Of a stretch of DNA of 38,096 bases, positions 8,942 to 16,870 are shown in pieces. Every line of letters begins with the position of its first letter. Within the stretch, counting starts at the first letter, position 1. Both the position numbers and the translations under genes were made by a program. This stretch comes from a bacterium (GTDB lineage Bacteria > UBP14 > UBA6098 > JAFGQG01). The stretch spans positions 1 through 38,096 of the forward strand of contig JAFGQG010000166.1 in NCBI GenBank assembly GCA_016935765.1, given 5' to 3'. A model generated the notes under the pieces. The model was not told where the DNA came from and searched no databases. It was given only the letters and a program-made list of their open reading frames with translations.

Positions 8942-9300
8942 ACAAGAAAGACGACTTAAAATACCTGCGCGTTACCCGAGACAATAAAGAAAAACTGAAA
9001 CAGAACATCAGGAGAATATTATATATTGGAATATGTCTGATAATCCTATACCTGCTCCTACTGGGAGAAAACGGATTGATAGCGGTCACTAAATACCACA
9101 AGCTGAAAAAAGAGCTTCAGGGAGAGCTTGAAGCGAAAAGAGCTGAAGAGGATTCTCTCAGAATCGAAATAGAAAAACTGCAAAGCGATTCGACTTATAT
9201 AGAAAAGATCGCGCGCGAAGATTACGGTCTGATAAGGGATAACGAGAAAATACTGCATTTTAAAGATAGCAATGAAAGAGAGCCTGGGCAAAAAGATTAA
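8938..9300 (+). CDS. FtsB/DivIC-type septum formation initiator
   Basis: A 120-residue bitopic protein with a basic N-terminus, one membrane helix (about 25-43) and a coiled coil (about 50-85, rich in K, E and L heptads). A conserved C-terminal segment follows: [19 protein letters not shown], which matches the FtsB/DivIC family (typical form IE..AR..LG....GE.v). In that family it forms a complex with FtsL and FtsQ/DivIB at the division septum and helps activate septal cell-wall synthesis. The start codon overlaps the eno stop (ATGA), so the two are translationally coupled. The end overlaps the DUF502 gene by 29 bases. FtsB and DivIC cannot be told apart from sequence alone. Confidence 0.85.
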   Translation: MNKKDDLKYLRVTRDNKEKLKQNIRRILYIGICLIILYLLLLGENGLIAVTKYHKLKKELQGELEAKRAEEDSLRIEIEKLQSDSTYIEKIAREDYGLIRDNEKILHFKDSNEREPGQKD

Positions 9301-9928
9301 AAGGTATTTCATAACCGGGGTACTGGTATCCGCTCCTACTTTTGTGACAATAGTAGTATTCTGGTTTGTTTTCAGCAGGTTGGATAATTTTCTTGGCGGA
9401 CTGCTTGCCAGGTGGGTAACCCTCCCCAGCGGCGATAGAATTCCAGGATTAGGCATTCTCGCTTTTATCATAGTGATGTTCCTCATCGGGATTCTAACCC
9501 GAAACTACATTGGCAGAAAGTTTTTGCAGCTCACCGAGAAGGTCTTCGGCACCCTGCCAGTCCTCAGAACGGTATATTCAGCGGTTCAGAAATTGAGTGA
9601 CGTAATGATAACCAACAGGCAGGAAATGTTCAAATCGCCCGTCCTGGTTAAGTTCCCGCATCCCAACGCGTATAGTGTAGGATTTATCACATCGCGACCG
9701 AACGTTCCCTTACCCGACGGCAGGAACACTGTCGTTGTTTACGTGCCCACCACTCCAAATCCGACTTCGGGGTACATGCTCCTTTTCCCTGAGGATGAAA
9801 TTTACCCCCTCAATATTTCTGTTGAGGATGCGGTTCGCATGATAATCTCTGCCGGTGTAACCGCGCCTGACATCCTGCCCGAGAAGCAATTGGAGAAAAT
9901 AAGCAAGGAAGAAAGCGCAGAGCTTTAG
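9272..9928 (+). CDS. DUF502 family membrane protein
   Basis: A 218-residue protein with two membrane segments (about 13-35 and 58-80). The soluble C-terminal part carries the family pattern: IPGLGILAF, GTLPVLRTVYSAVQKL, VVVYVPTTPNPTSGYML and a final acidic/proline region. These are hallmarks of DUF502, whose biochemical role is unknown to me. The ATG chosen lies inside the 3' end of the ftsB-like gene (29-base overlap) and gives the usual short basic N-terminus ([10 protein letters not shown]) before the first helix. Co-translation with the division gene suggests the same transcript but does not prove a division role. Confidence 0.88.
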   Translation: MKESLGKKIKRYFITGVLVSAPTFVTIVVFWFVFSRLDNFLGGLLARWVTLPSGDRIPGLGILAFIIVMFLIGILTRNYIGRKFLQLTEKVFGTLPVLRTVYSAVQKLSDVMITNRQEMFKSPVLVKFPHPNAYSVGFITSRPNVPLPDGRNTVVVYVPTTPNPTSGYMLLFPEDEIYPLNISVEDAVRMIISAGVTAPDILPEKQLEKISKEESAEL

Positions 9929-9964
9929 GTGTTCGAAGGTTAATAATGTGTTATTCGGTTTACC

Positions 9965-10504
9965 ATGAACAATAGAACCGAAATCAAATCTTCCAGTAAT
10001 AGGTTTTATGATCTCCATCCCTTATTACTCTCCTCGATCGCTACGGGATTGACAGTTGCTCAAATCATTCTCGCATTCTTCCTGCACGGGAATCCACCTG
10101 CAGGGATCAAGCTTGCTGGCTGGATATGCATTTGGATTTCAGGAATATTCGGAACCATCCCGATAATATCATTTCGGCTCAAAGGCGGCGTCCCCAAGGG
10201 GAAAAGCTACATGAAGACCACTGCCCTGGTCAAAACCGGTATCTACTCAATAGTCCGGCATCCACAGGGGGGAACCGCATGGCTGTTGATAAACTTCGGG
10301 ATCATACTCATCGCGTGGCATTGGAGTAGCTTGATTCTCGGCGCTGCTTCAATGACGCTTGCCTATGCCGATACTTTCAAAGCGGACCAAGCCTGCATCG
10401 AAAAATTCGGTGATGACTATAAGCGATATATGCGGAAAGTTCCGAGGGTTAATTTTATTTTGGGTATGATACGCTTGTTTTTGCACCTTGAAAGGAAAGA
10501 GTAG
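9965..10504 (+). CDS. isoprenylcysteine/phospholipid methyltransferase-like membrane protein
   Basis: A 179-residue integral membrane protein with about four hydrophobic segments (about 19-41, 48-67, 101-117, 119-138). The C-terminal half has the ICMT/PEMT pattern: KTGIYSIVRHPQ (about 88-99), in which the RHP motif contributes to the S-adenosylmethionine pocket, and a later acidic/basic stretch, EKFGDDYKRYMRKVPR, matching the family's E..L...fg..Y..Y...vpr. It would methylate a membrane-embedded or lipid-linked substrate, which cannot be specified. It is the last rightward gene; the outer-membrane gene on the other strand ends seven bases away with no clear terminator between them. Confidence 0.75.
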   Translation: MNNRTEIKSSSNRFYDLHPLLLSSIATGLTVAQIILAFFLHGNPPAGIKLAGWICIWISGIFGTIPIISFRLKGGVPKGKSYMKTTALVKTGIYSIVRHPQGGTAWLLINFGIILIAWHWSSLILGAASMTLAYADTFKADQACIEKFGDDYKRYMRKVPRVNFILGMIRLFLHLERKE

Positions 10505-10511
10505 TTTGGGA

Positions 10512-12311
10512 TTAAAAAACCAGCGACGAACTCAACGAAACCGTCGTGTAATTCTCTGAATCATCGGTTCTTGGGTAGCGGTCGTTCCTGTAATTCCAAT
10601 TCAGGCTGAAGGTCGCATATCTGCTTGGTGACAAAGCCAATCCCGTATCAATTTCCTTTCGTTCCAGCTTACTTGAAAACTGCTTTTCGATATTGCCCGT
10701 TCCTTCGTTCTCTTTCCATTCCCACTCATTTTTAATTTCGCCAATGACGGCGGCATTCCATTCCAAACCCGGCAGTATTTCCCATACAATCCCCAGCCTT
10801 CCCTGGTGGGAGATCCTTTCCCAACTCAGCCATTCAACCCACTGCTCCTTCCAAACGAGCCTGCCATAATCCTTCATATTAGGCGAGTAAAACACCTCCC
10901 ACGAGAACCGGTCGTACTCCCCCCTGATGGTCGTTGTCCACCTCCCTTCGCGCAATAAACGATGCGGAGGGTCCTCAGTCTCGTTCTTTTCAAAATCGTA
11001 GAGTAAATAGGTCGCTCTTATCGGGAACTCCTGTGACACGATGATCCCGTTAGCTGTTCGGAAGATAAGTTTCGGAGTCAATAAATATGTGATCTCCTCG
11101 CTATTACTTCCCGAAAGACTGGAGTGGATATAATACTTATGTATGGATTTCCAGAAGAAGTCCGCCCTGAACAGCAGGAATCTCGAGAAAGCGTGAGCAT
11201 AACCCGTCCTTATCAACTGCGATTGAATATCACGGCTACCCGAAAACGATTCGTCCCTCTTGTCATCGAACCTGGTAAGGTCTATCGACCAATCCAGATT
11301 CAGGGTGTCATTCTTGAATTTCAGGAGGTTTGACAGGAGCAATTCCCCCCTTCGCTTATCTTCATCCCTATTATCATCACCATAATCCGATTCCCTCAAC
11401 TCATAAACATACCCGAGTTTTGTGTTCAACCATTGCCTCAATATCGAGATCGAATATTCACTGTAAAGCGAGGTAAGGACAGAAGAATAATCTGTCAGGC
11501 GCTGCAGCCTGGCAGAATCAGCGTCTTCAGCCAAATAGTCTATCTCCTTGTACCTTGCGCCAACTATTAATAATGGTTCAAGCCAATCAAAAAATGAATT
11601 AACAGCTTCTACTGTCACAAAATTATCAGAGGTGATCTTGTTGTTTATCTGCTCCTCCGATATTGATGGAACGAAATAGTTTTCATCGGAATAACTCCTG
11701 CCAGCTTCGAAGTTGAACTGGCTTTTAAGCGCTTCTAATTCCGGACTTGTCACCAGGCTGAATGAATATTCTTTCTTAGGTATTACTGATAATCCTTCGA
11801 TAGAGCCTTCAAGATTAGCTATGATATTATCATGGTTGTATTCCATTTCCCCCTCAGCCAGATAACCAGTCTGTTTCGAGGATAGACCATCCCTGAAGCG
11901 GTCATAATATTGAGCCCCTACTCCGAGCTCAATATCAAATTTTCCAACAGGAAATTCATTAAAAAGCATAGCATTAATTTCGTTAGTGTGTTCTTCCTCG
12001 AACACATCAGTAACCCCGGTAAAGAGCAATTTCATATCTGAAAACTTAGTATCTTTCTGAAGATCCAGGGTAAGATTCCCTATGTAGTTCATTTGATGCT
12101 TATCGTTGTTAATATAAGATGGGTGCAGATTTGATACGAAGTTAGCTTCCAGAGAGATGGATTTTAAGCTCGAAGGATAAACCTGGTATCTCAAATCGTG
12201 GAGTAAAGAATATGTATTAATGTTTTGAAGGTAATCTACGTTATAATTAAATGACAGAACGTTTGATGTAATTAACAGTAAAAAGAATGGAACTAGTAGG
12301 ATTTTCTTCAA
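10512..12311 (-). CDS. predicted outer-membrane beta-barrel protein, last gene of the Bat operon
   Basis: A 599-residue protein of no family I recognise. A signal peptide is clear (MKKILLVPFFLLLITSNVLS, cleavage near residue 20). The rest is rich in alternating polar/aromatic strands (many W, Y, F at two-residue spacing, e.g. the region around 470-560) and ends in SSSLVF. A terminal Phe after a beta strand is the classical signal for insertion by the BAM machinery. There is no plug, TonB box or OmpA domain. It follows batE by 12 bases on the same strand, so it probably shares the transcript. Its position at the end of the chaperone/VWA block suggests a client or outer-membrane partner, which is inference. 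Confidence 0.7.
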   Translation of the reverse strand: MKKILLVPFFLLLITSNVLSFNYNVDYLQNINTYSLLHDLRYQVYPSSLKSISLEANFVSNLHPSYINNDKHQMNYIGNLTLDLQKDTKFSDMKLLFTGVTDVFEEEHTNEINAMLFNEFPVGKFDIELGVGAQYYDRFRDGLSSKQTGYLAEGEMEYNHDNIIANLEGSIEGLSVIPKKEYSFSLVTSPELEALKSQFNFEAGRSYSDENYFVPSISEEQINNKITSDNFVTVEAVNSFFDWLEPLLIVGARYKEIDYLAEDADSARLQRLTDYSSVLTSLYSEYSISILRQWLNTKLGYVYELRESDYGDDNRDEDKRRGELLLSNLLKFKNDTLNLDWSIDLTRFDDKRDESFSGSRDIQSQLIRTGYAHAFSRFLLFRADFFWKSIHKYYIHSSLSGSNSEEITYLLTPKLIFRTANGIIVSQEFPIRATYLLYDFEKNETEDPPHRLLREGRWTTTIRGEYDRFSWEVFYSPNMKDYGRLVWKEQWVEWLSWERISHQGRLGIVWEILPGLEWNAAVIGEIKNEWEWKENEGTGNIEKQFSSKLERKEIDTGLALSPSRYATFSLNWNYRNDRYPRTDDSENYTTVSLSSSLVF

Positions 12312-12323
12312 TTTCGAGATTGG

Positions 12324-13106
12324 TTAAAAAGTTTTGATATAAGATATGTTTTCGGCAGGAACCCAACCGTGTCTTCCATCCTCAAGTAGGATTTTTACCC
12401 AGTCCGCTCTTGATTCATCCACTGCGACCCTGGTACCTTCGTGGATAGTGAATAGCAATTCGGAATCTGAGCCTGGTGCGCTGGTTACATCCAGCTTAGA
12501 TACCATAACCACCGCCGCTGAATTTTGCCAGATGTCATTGGACTTCAACACAAAAACAGCTATCACCAGAAATTCAATTATGCAGAAAATCAATAGCAAT
12601 CTAAGGAAAGTCCTTCTTAATGCCCTTCGGTTCCCTAGTATTACTATTATAAGGACGATTGTGATCAATATCGATAGTATAAAAATAAACATATATAGTT
12701 CTTTGAAGTTAAAGAACAGAAGGAATTTTCTATAAAACTTGAGCAGGAAATGCTTATCATAAATAGAATCAATCTTATCGAAAGTCATAAGTTTAGCATA
12801 TTCCAGGTTATTTTTAACGGCTTCATCCCTTGGGGCAAGGAGAAGGGCTCTATTATAGTATAGTATCGCATTGCCAATTTGATTCGCTTTGAAGTAAGCG
12901 TTGCCCAGATTGTAGAATAACGCTTCGTTCACTGCCCCGCTCTGAATTGCTTCCTGGTAATATTCGATAGCTTCGAAGTAATCACCGTTTCTATAAGCTT
13001 CATTACCCTGGTTATAGAGCTCGGTGAACGTGCCAGAGTACGCATATCCGCAGATAAACAGAATTCCAACCGCAAACAATGTAGCTACTAGCCTTTCGCG
13101 CTTCAT
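12324..13106 (-). CDS. batE: BatE-like protein (TPR, membrane and SH3 domains)
   Basis: A 260-residue protein with an N-terminal signal/anchor (about 7-24) and at least two tetratricopeptide repeats (about 27-95; YNQGNEAYRNGDYFEAIEYY, then FYNLGNAYFKANQIGNAILY). Two membrane helices follow (about 139-157 and 167-187), and the C-terminus is a bacterial SH3 domain (about 195-256, with SAPGSDSELLFTIHEGTRV and WVKILLEDGRHGWVP). This combination is typical of BatE at the end of Bat (Bacteroides aerotolerance) operons. Its start overlaps the batD stop by four bases. It is probably a periplasmic scaffold working with BatA-D. Confidence 0.85.
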   Translation of the reverse strand: MKRERLVATLFAVGILFICGYAYSGTFTELYNQGNEAYRNGDYFEAIEYYQEAIQSGAVNEALFYNLGNAYFKANQIGNAILYYNRALLLAPRDEAVKNNLEYAKLMTFDKIDSIYDKHFLLKFYRKFLLFFNFKELYMFIFILSILITIVLIIVILGNRRALRRTFLRLLLIFCIIEFLVIAVFVLKSNDIWQNSAAVVMVSKLDVTSAPGSDSELLFTIHEGTRVAVDESRADWVKILLEDGRHGWVPAENISYIKTF

Positions 13107-14935
13107 CGTAATTTCCTGTCCAATTGTTTCAATATCCCGGATGCTTCTTTAATAAGATCATTGAACTCGAATTCAATCTGTCCGGGGGCATATCTTGCTA
13201 AATTGCAGGTGTCGATCAGCTTATCGGTTCTCAAAATCAAATCTTCAGCCACACCTTTTTCGACCAATTGAGGCACGATGTCTCTGAATATCAATCCTGC
13301 GGGGGGAAGGTTCAGTCTATCCGCAATGTAACCTGTTACAGAGCTCGTAACCGCGGATAATGCTTCTCCGGGATTATCCTTGTATCTTTTACCGGCTTTT
13401 TTCAACTTCTGTTTGGCTTCACGCAGGGCTTTGATATTTCTCGCGTAAACCTCATCCTCAATAATTCTCACTTTCCTTTGCTTATAAATAACCGCGATCA
13501 ATATAGCTAGAAGCTCGATGGGCAGCCAGAAAAACCTCTTCCACTGGTTCTCATTTGAAAAGTCAAATGTATTCATCTGCTGCATATCCGGTTTTATATA
13601 TCCGATATCCTTGCCAACATTTATAACTTCACCCTTAGATACAACTTTCACTCCGGGTTCCGTTCCGCCCTCCCCCGGAGAAACTTCGATTTTTAGGGAA
13701 TCGGTCTTCAATGAGCGGTAGGCTTCTTTGACCGGGTCGAAATACGAAAATTCGATGGGAGGAATAACGTAACTACCTGCAACTCTTGGCACTACAACAT
13801 ATTCGAACGTCTTTTTGCCGGAAATTTTATTGTTATCCTTAGATTGTGATTCGTTCACCTGGGTTTCGTATTTCTCAAAATCCGCGGGAAGGTTGATCTC
13901 AGGCTCACCAATAGCGTAGGTATTTCCGGTGCCGGCGATCTCGATTTTTATCGTGAGCGCTTCATTCGCTGCTATCTGGTCCTTGTCTTTGTATGCTCGA
14001 ATAGTGAAATTCCCAACAGCTCCGTTAAAAGAAGCCGGTTTCCCCTGAGTTGGAAGGGGCATAACATCTATAGTCACTGGTTTACCTGTAAGGTCAATTA
14101 TTTCTTTTCTGCCAAAGAATCCAAAAAAATCGCGGGAATCAACCTGTATCCCAGCTTTCAATTCCATAGGTTCGATCGTTTTTTTGCCTGGAGCTAGAGG
14201 AAAAAGCGCTACCTTCTGGAGTAGGGCTGCGTTGTATGCTTTGCCATTTATCACCTTCCTGGTATAATCCAGTCTCTTCGCGCTGAAGATGTCCTCCGTC
14301 CAGAAGCCCTCAAAAGACGGGCTCTTAGATGGATGAAGCTCCAGGACCGCTAACCTCGTAAATAGAGTCTGATCGAGTGTTATCTGTTCCCCAACGTACG
14401 CTTTTCTCTTATCAGGATAGGTTGAAAGAAATATGTTCTCCTTTACATCTTGAGGATCCAGGTTTACATCACCGGAACTCTGCCTGGGGGAGGCAGTCCG
14501 ACCGCCCCCACCTGTAACTGAACCTTTTACAACCTCAACATTTATTGGCGAAGTAGTATAGGTTTTCCCGCCATGTTTTAACTCTATAGCTCCAATTACA
14601 AGGGTTCCCTCTTTTTGCGGAGCTAGTGTGTACTCGTAGGTCTTTACACTTGACGAAACGGATTTCCCGCCCATCCCGAAACTGAAACTGTGCGATTGAG
14701 AAGTACTAGAGCTTAATATCGCAAAGTCCTCAAGCTCCGGAAGTTCTGGTTTGTTCACTCCCTTTAGATTACTACTCTCTACCTTTACCGACAATGCCAA
14801 TTCATCATCTATCCCAATCTTGTTCCTGTTCACTGACGCAGTGATGTTTATATCTTCAGCAAATACATTTCCCAACAAGACTAAAAGAAGGGCAACCAAT
14901 GCTGTCAACACTAAATTTCTTGATTTATATATCAT
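13103..14935 (-). CDS. batD: BatD, large periplasmic protein of the aerotolerance operon
   Basis: About 610 residues. A signal peptide is followed by repeated beta-sandwich regions (the family pattern is visible in DDELALSVKVESSNLKGV and VGEQITLDQTLFTRL). A Gly/Ser-rich stretch occurs near 140-155, one membrane helix lies near 475-492, and a cytoplasmic helical domain ends the protein (about 500-614). ATG 14935 is preferred because GGAAC lies eight bases upstream; an ATG at 14947 adds four residues but has no SD. BatD is a known partner of BatA/BatB in Bacteroidetes and spirochaetes, with unsettled molecular function. It is separated from batC by 271 to 283 bases containing a duplicated hairpin repeat, the largest gap inside the operon. 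Confidence 0.9.
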   Translation of the reverse strand: MIYKSRNLVLTALVALLLVLLGNVFAEDINITASVNRNKIGIDDELALSVKVESSNLKGVNKPELPELEDFAILSSSTSQSHSFSFGMGGKSVSSSVKTYEYTLAPQKEGTLVIGAIELKHGGKTYTTSPINVEVVKGSVTGGGGRTASPRQSSGDVNLDPQDVKENIFLSTYPDKRKAYVGEQITLDQTLFTRLAVLELHPSKSPSFEGFWTEDIFSAKRLDYTRKVINGKAYNAALLQKVALFPLAPGKKTIEPMELKAGIQVDSRDFFGFFGRKEIIDLTGKPVTIDVMPLPTQGKPASFNGAVGNFTIRAYKDKDQIAANEALTIKIEIAGTGNTYAIGEPEINLPADFEKYETQVNESQSKDNNKISGKKTFEYVVVPRVAGSYVIPPIEFSYFDPVKEAYRSLKTDSLKIEVSPGEGGTEPGVKVVSKGEVINVGKDIGYIKPDMQQMNTFDFSNENQWKRFFWLPIELLAILIAVIYKQRKVRIIEDEVYARNIKALREAKQKLKKAGKRYKDNPGEALSAVTSSVTGYIADRLNLPPAGLIFRDIVPQLVEKGVAEDLILRTDKLIDTCNLARYAPGQIEFEFNDLIKEASGILKQLDRKLR

Positions 14936-15060
14936 TCTAAGTTCCATTTTTTATTTTCAATACAGTTCTTCAGTTCGAATTTTAATATTTACAGCCTCGG
15001 GCTTCACCAATTTCTAATTTTTCAATTTTTATTTTCGCAATTTCTATTTTCTATTTTCTA

Positions 15061-15104
15061 TTTTCTGATAATTTACAAGCGCAGGCTGAAGACCTGCGGC
15101 TACA
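15061..15104. repeat. 44-base direct repeat with hairpin, copy 1
   Basis: It runs from TTTTCTGATAATTTACAAGC to GCGGCTACA and is matched by copy 2 at 15145-15188 with one visible mismatch (G/A at the loop). Inside is an inverted repeat, CGCAGG-CTGAAGA-CCTGCG, able to form a six-base-pair stem. The GC-rich core in AT-rich surroundings resembles dispersed intergenic repeats found in other uncultured bacterial genomes. Confidence 0.8.
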
Positions 15105-15144
15105 AAGACTTCCCGATTTTCTGTTTTCAAATTTCAATCTTCAA

Positions 15145-15188
15145 TTTTCTGATAATTTACAAGCGCAGGCTAAAGACCTGCGGCTACA
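15145..15188. repeat. 44-base direct repeat with hairpin, copy 2
   Basis: The second copy of the element at 15061-15104, 40 bases beyond its end. The loop has CTAAAGA instead of CTGAAGA; the stem CGCAGG/CCTGCG is preserved. It lies 30 bases downstream of the batC stop on the transcribed strand, so the hairpin could stabilise or attenuate the batC-batD message. Confidence 0.8.
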
Positions 15189-15218
15189 GCGTTTTTATAA
15201 TTTCCTTTTTCTACTTCT

Positions 15219-15998
15219 TTACCAATCCTTCTCATGGTAGGATTTTCCACCTGCTCGTTTCTTCATTTTTTCTTCCTGCATCTCTTTGTCTTCGTCTTTG
15301 AGAGCGTTCAGGATTCTTTCAGCCTCCTCCTTGGAAATCTCCTTTTCCTGTGGCTGGGGCTGTCCTTGTTCCTCCTTGTCCTCTTCATCTTGATCTTCAT
15401 CACCTTGCTGTTGCTGAGCTTGTTGCTCTTCCTGCTCCTGTTCCTGGTCTTGCTGTTGTTGTTGCTGTTCCTGATTCTGGTTCTGCTGTTCTTCCTGATC
15501 CTGTTGCTGTTGTTGCTGCTGCTGAGGCTGCTCCTGTTTTTCAGATAATTCCTTGAGAAGCGCTCTCGCTAGCTCCAGATTGTATTTCGCGTCCTGGTCA
15601 TCCGGATTCAACTCAAGTGCTTTTTTATAAAGCTGTATGCTCTGAAGAAGACTGTCTTGCTTAAAGAAGCAATTGCCGATGTTGTAGTATAGTTTCGATT
15701 CCACTAAAGGATCCTTGGCATACTGCAATCCCTTCACGAATTCCTCTGTAGCTTTGTCGTATCTTTTTTGCTTGTAGAGTGAAATTCCTATATTATGATT
15801 CAGTTCCGGTGAATCAGGAAGATCGAGTTGGGCATCGCGAAAATCGGACAGCGCTTCCTCGTATTTATCCATCTTGTAAAGCTCAGCTCCCTCTTCATTC
15901 TTTTTAACGGGAGATGCCGCAGACACTAATGATATTGAACACAATACCAGAATAAAACCAATTGAAATTTCTTTTATCTTTAAGTAAAACATCATCAA
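15219..15998 (-). CDS. batC: BatC-like TPR protein with a glutamine-rich tail
   Basis: A 259-residue protein with a signal peptide (about 8-27) and three to four TPR units (about 34-150, e.g. NEEGAELYKMDKYEEALSDF and LYYNIGNCFFKQDSLLQSIQ). A long low-complexity region follows (about 155-220), dominated by Gln with Glu and Asp, then a charged helix with EAERILNAL (about 228-236) that recurs in BatC proteins. Low-complexity E/Q tracts are usual in this family, but this one is long. The ATG region overlaps the stop of the YihY gene by four bases. A TPR protein in this position is thought to assemble the Bat complex on the periplasmic face. Confidence 0.85.
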   Translation of the reverse strand: MMMFYLKIKEISIGFILVLCSISLVSAASPVKKNEEGAELYKMDKYEEALSDFRDAQLDLPDSPELNHNIGISLYKQKRYDKATEEFVKGLQYAKDPLVESKLYYNIGNCFFKQDSLLQSIQLYKKALELNPDDQDAKYNLELARALLKELSEKQEQPQQQQQQQQDQEEQQNQNQEQQQQQQDQEQEQEEQQAQQQQGDEDQDEEDKEEQGQPQPQEKEISKEEAERILNALKDEDKEMQEEKMKKRAGGKSYHEKDW

Positions 15999-16855
15999 AC
16001 CTCTGCTTTTAGCAGCTTTAGATCAGCGCTTTTCCACTTCATTCTCGTTGCTATTATTTCAGCTCCGAACAATAATATAATGGACGAATAGTAAATCCAC
16101 AACATAATTGCGATTAAAGCGCCGAGTGTTCCATAAATTTTACTGTATTGCACCACGTTCGTAACGAACCACCCGAAAATCCACTTCGCTACTCCCCAGA
16201 GAACGCCGGCAAAGATACCTCCAAGAATACTGTATTTAAATGGTATATGTTTGTATGGCAATACATTATATATAAAAACAAACACGATAATAACCAACAC
16301 AAGGGGTACTATGAACATGAAAGCGTTCCACAGGAACTGGTTTTGAAAAATCTTAATGTTAAATATCTCCAGCTCCAGGGACCTTAGGACCTTGCTTGCT
16401 GAGGATATGAATATCGAAACGAGCGCGCAAACCGAAATCAGTATCATGACCAGGTAGGTTATACCTCTTCTGTGCCAGAATCCCCGAATCTTTTCAATAC
16501 CCCAGACGTGATTTATGGCTTTCTCGATAACATCGAACACAAATCCTGAAAACCATAGAAGCAGTATTATTCCAACTCCTCCAAAGAATTCTTTCGCTCC
16601 TATTACCGAATTTATTGTGGTCCTGAAATCTAATATCAGAGCTCTTGGAAATAATCCATCTATGTTATCCAATGCCAGGGAGATCGCCTCTTCTGATGAA
16701 CCGATGATAAATCCCAGGACGGAAATGGACACGAGAAGGAATGGTATCAGTGAGAGAATAGAGTAGTATGAAATCGCTCCAGCCAGTATCCAGCAATCAT
16801 CCTTGAAAAAATTCTGGAACAGGGCTTTTAAATATTTTATTATGGTTTTTATCAT
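15995..16855 (-). CDS. YihY/BrkB family inner-membrane protein
   Basis: A 286-residue polytopic protein with about six membrane segments. Family motifs are visible: LAGAISYYSILSLIPFLLV (about 25-43), INHVWGIEKIRGFWHRRG (about 113-130), a central YNVLPYKHIPFKYSILGGIFAGVLW region, and WIYYSSIILLFGAEI near the C-terminus. Many members were once called ribonuclease BN; that was a misassignment and the true function is uncertain (envelope transport has been suggested). It lies between batB (15 bases upstream) and batC (four-base overlap), so it is clearly part of the operon, which is not the usual Bat composition I know. Confidence 0.88.
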   Translation of the reverse strand: MIKTIIKYLKALFQNFFKDDCWILAGAISYYSILSLIPFLLVSISVLGFIIGSSEEAISLALDNIDGLFPRALILDFRTTINSVIGAKEFFGGVGIILLLWFSGFVFDVIEKAINHVWGIEKIRGFWHRRGITYLVMILISVCALVSIFISSASKVLRSLELEIFNIKIFQNQFLWNAFMFIVPLVLVIIVFVFIYNVLPYKHIPFKYSILGGIFAGVLWGVAKWIFGWFVTNVVQYSKIYGTLGALIAIMLWIYYSSIILLFGAEIIATRMKWKSADLKLLKAEV

Positions 16856-16870
16856 CGCACTTATAGTGAA

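Larger units (their letters stand above)
14948..15218. other. non-coding gap inside the Bat operon
   Basis: This stretch between batC and batD holds no credible ORF. It contains pyrimidine-rich degenerate repeats of the type TTTCTATTTTC (about 15010-15066) and two near-identical 44-base repeats listed separately. It interrupts an otherwise tightly packed operon and may have grown by repeat insertion. Confidence 0.6.

Noticed and set aside
15234..15548. Leucine-rich ORFs antisense to batC
   Set aside because: They are the reverse complement of the CAG/CAA glutamine tract, which reads as Leu/Val/Ala runs. No SD or family match.
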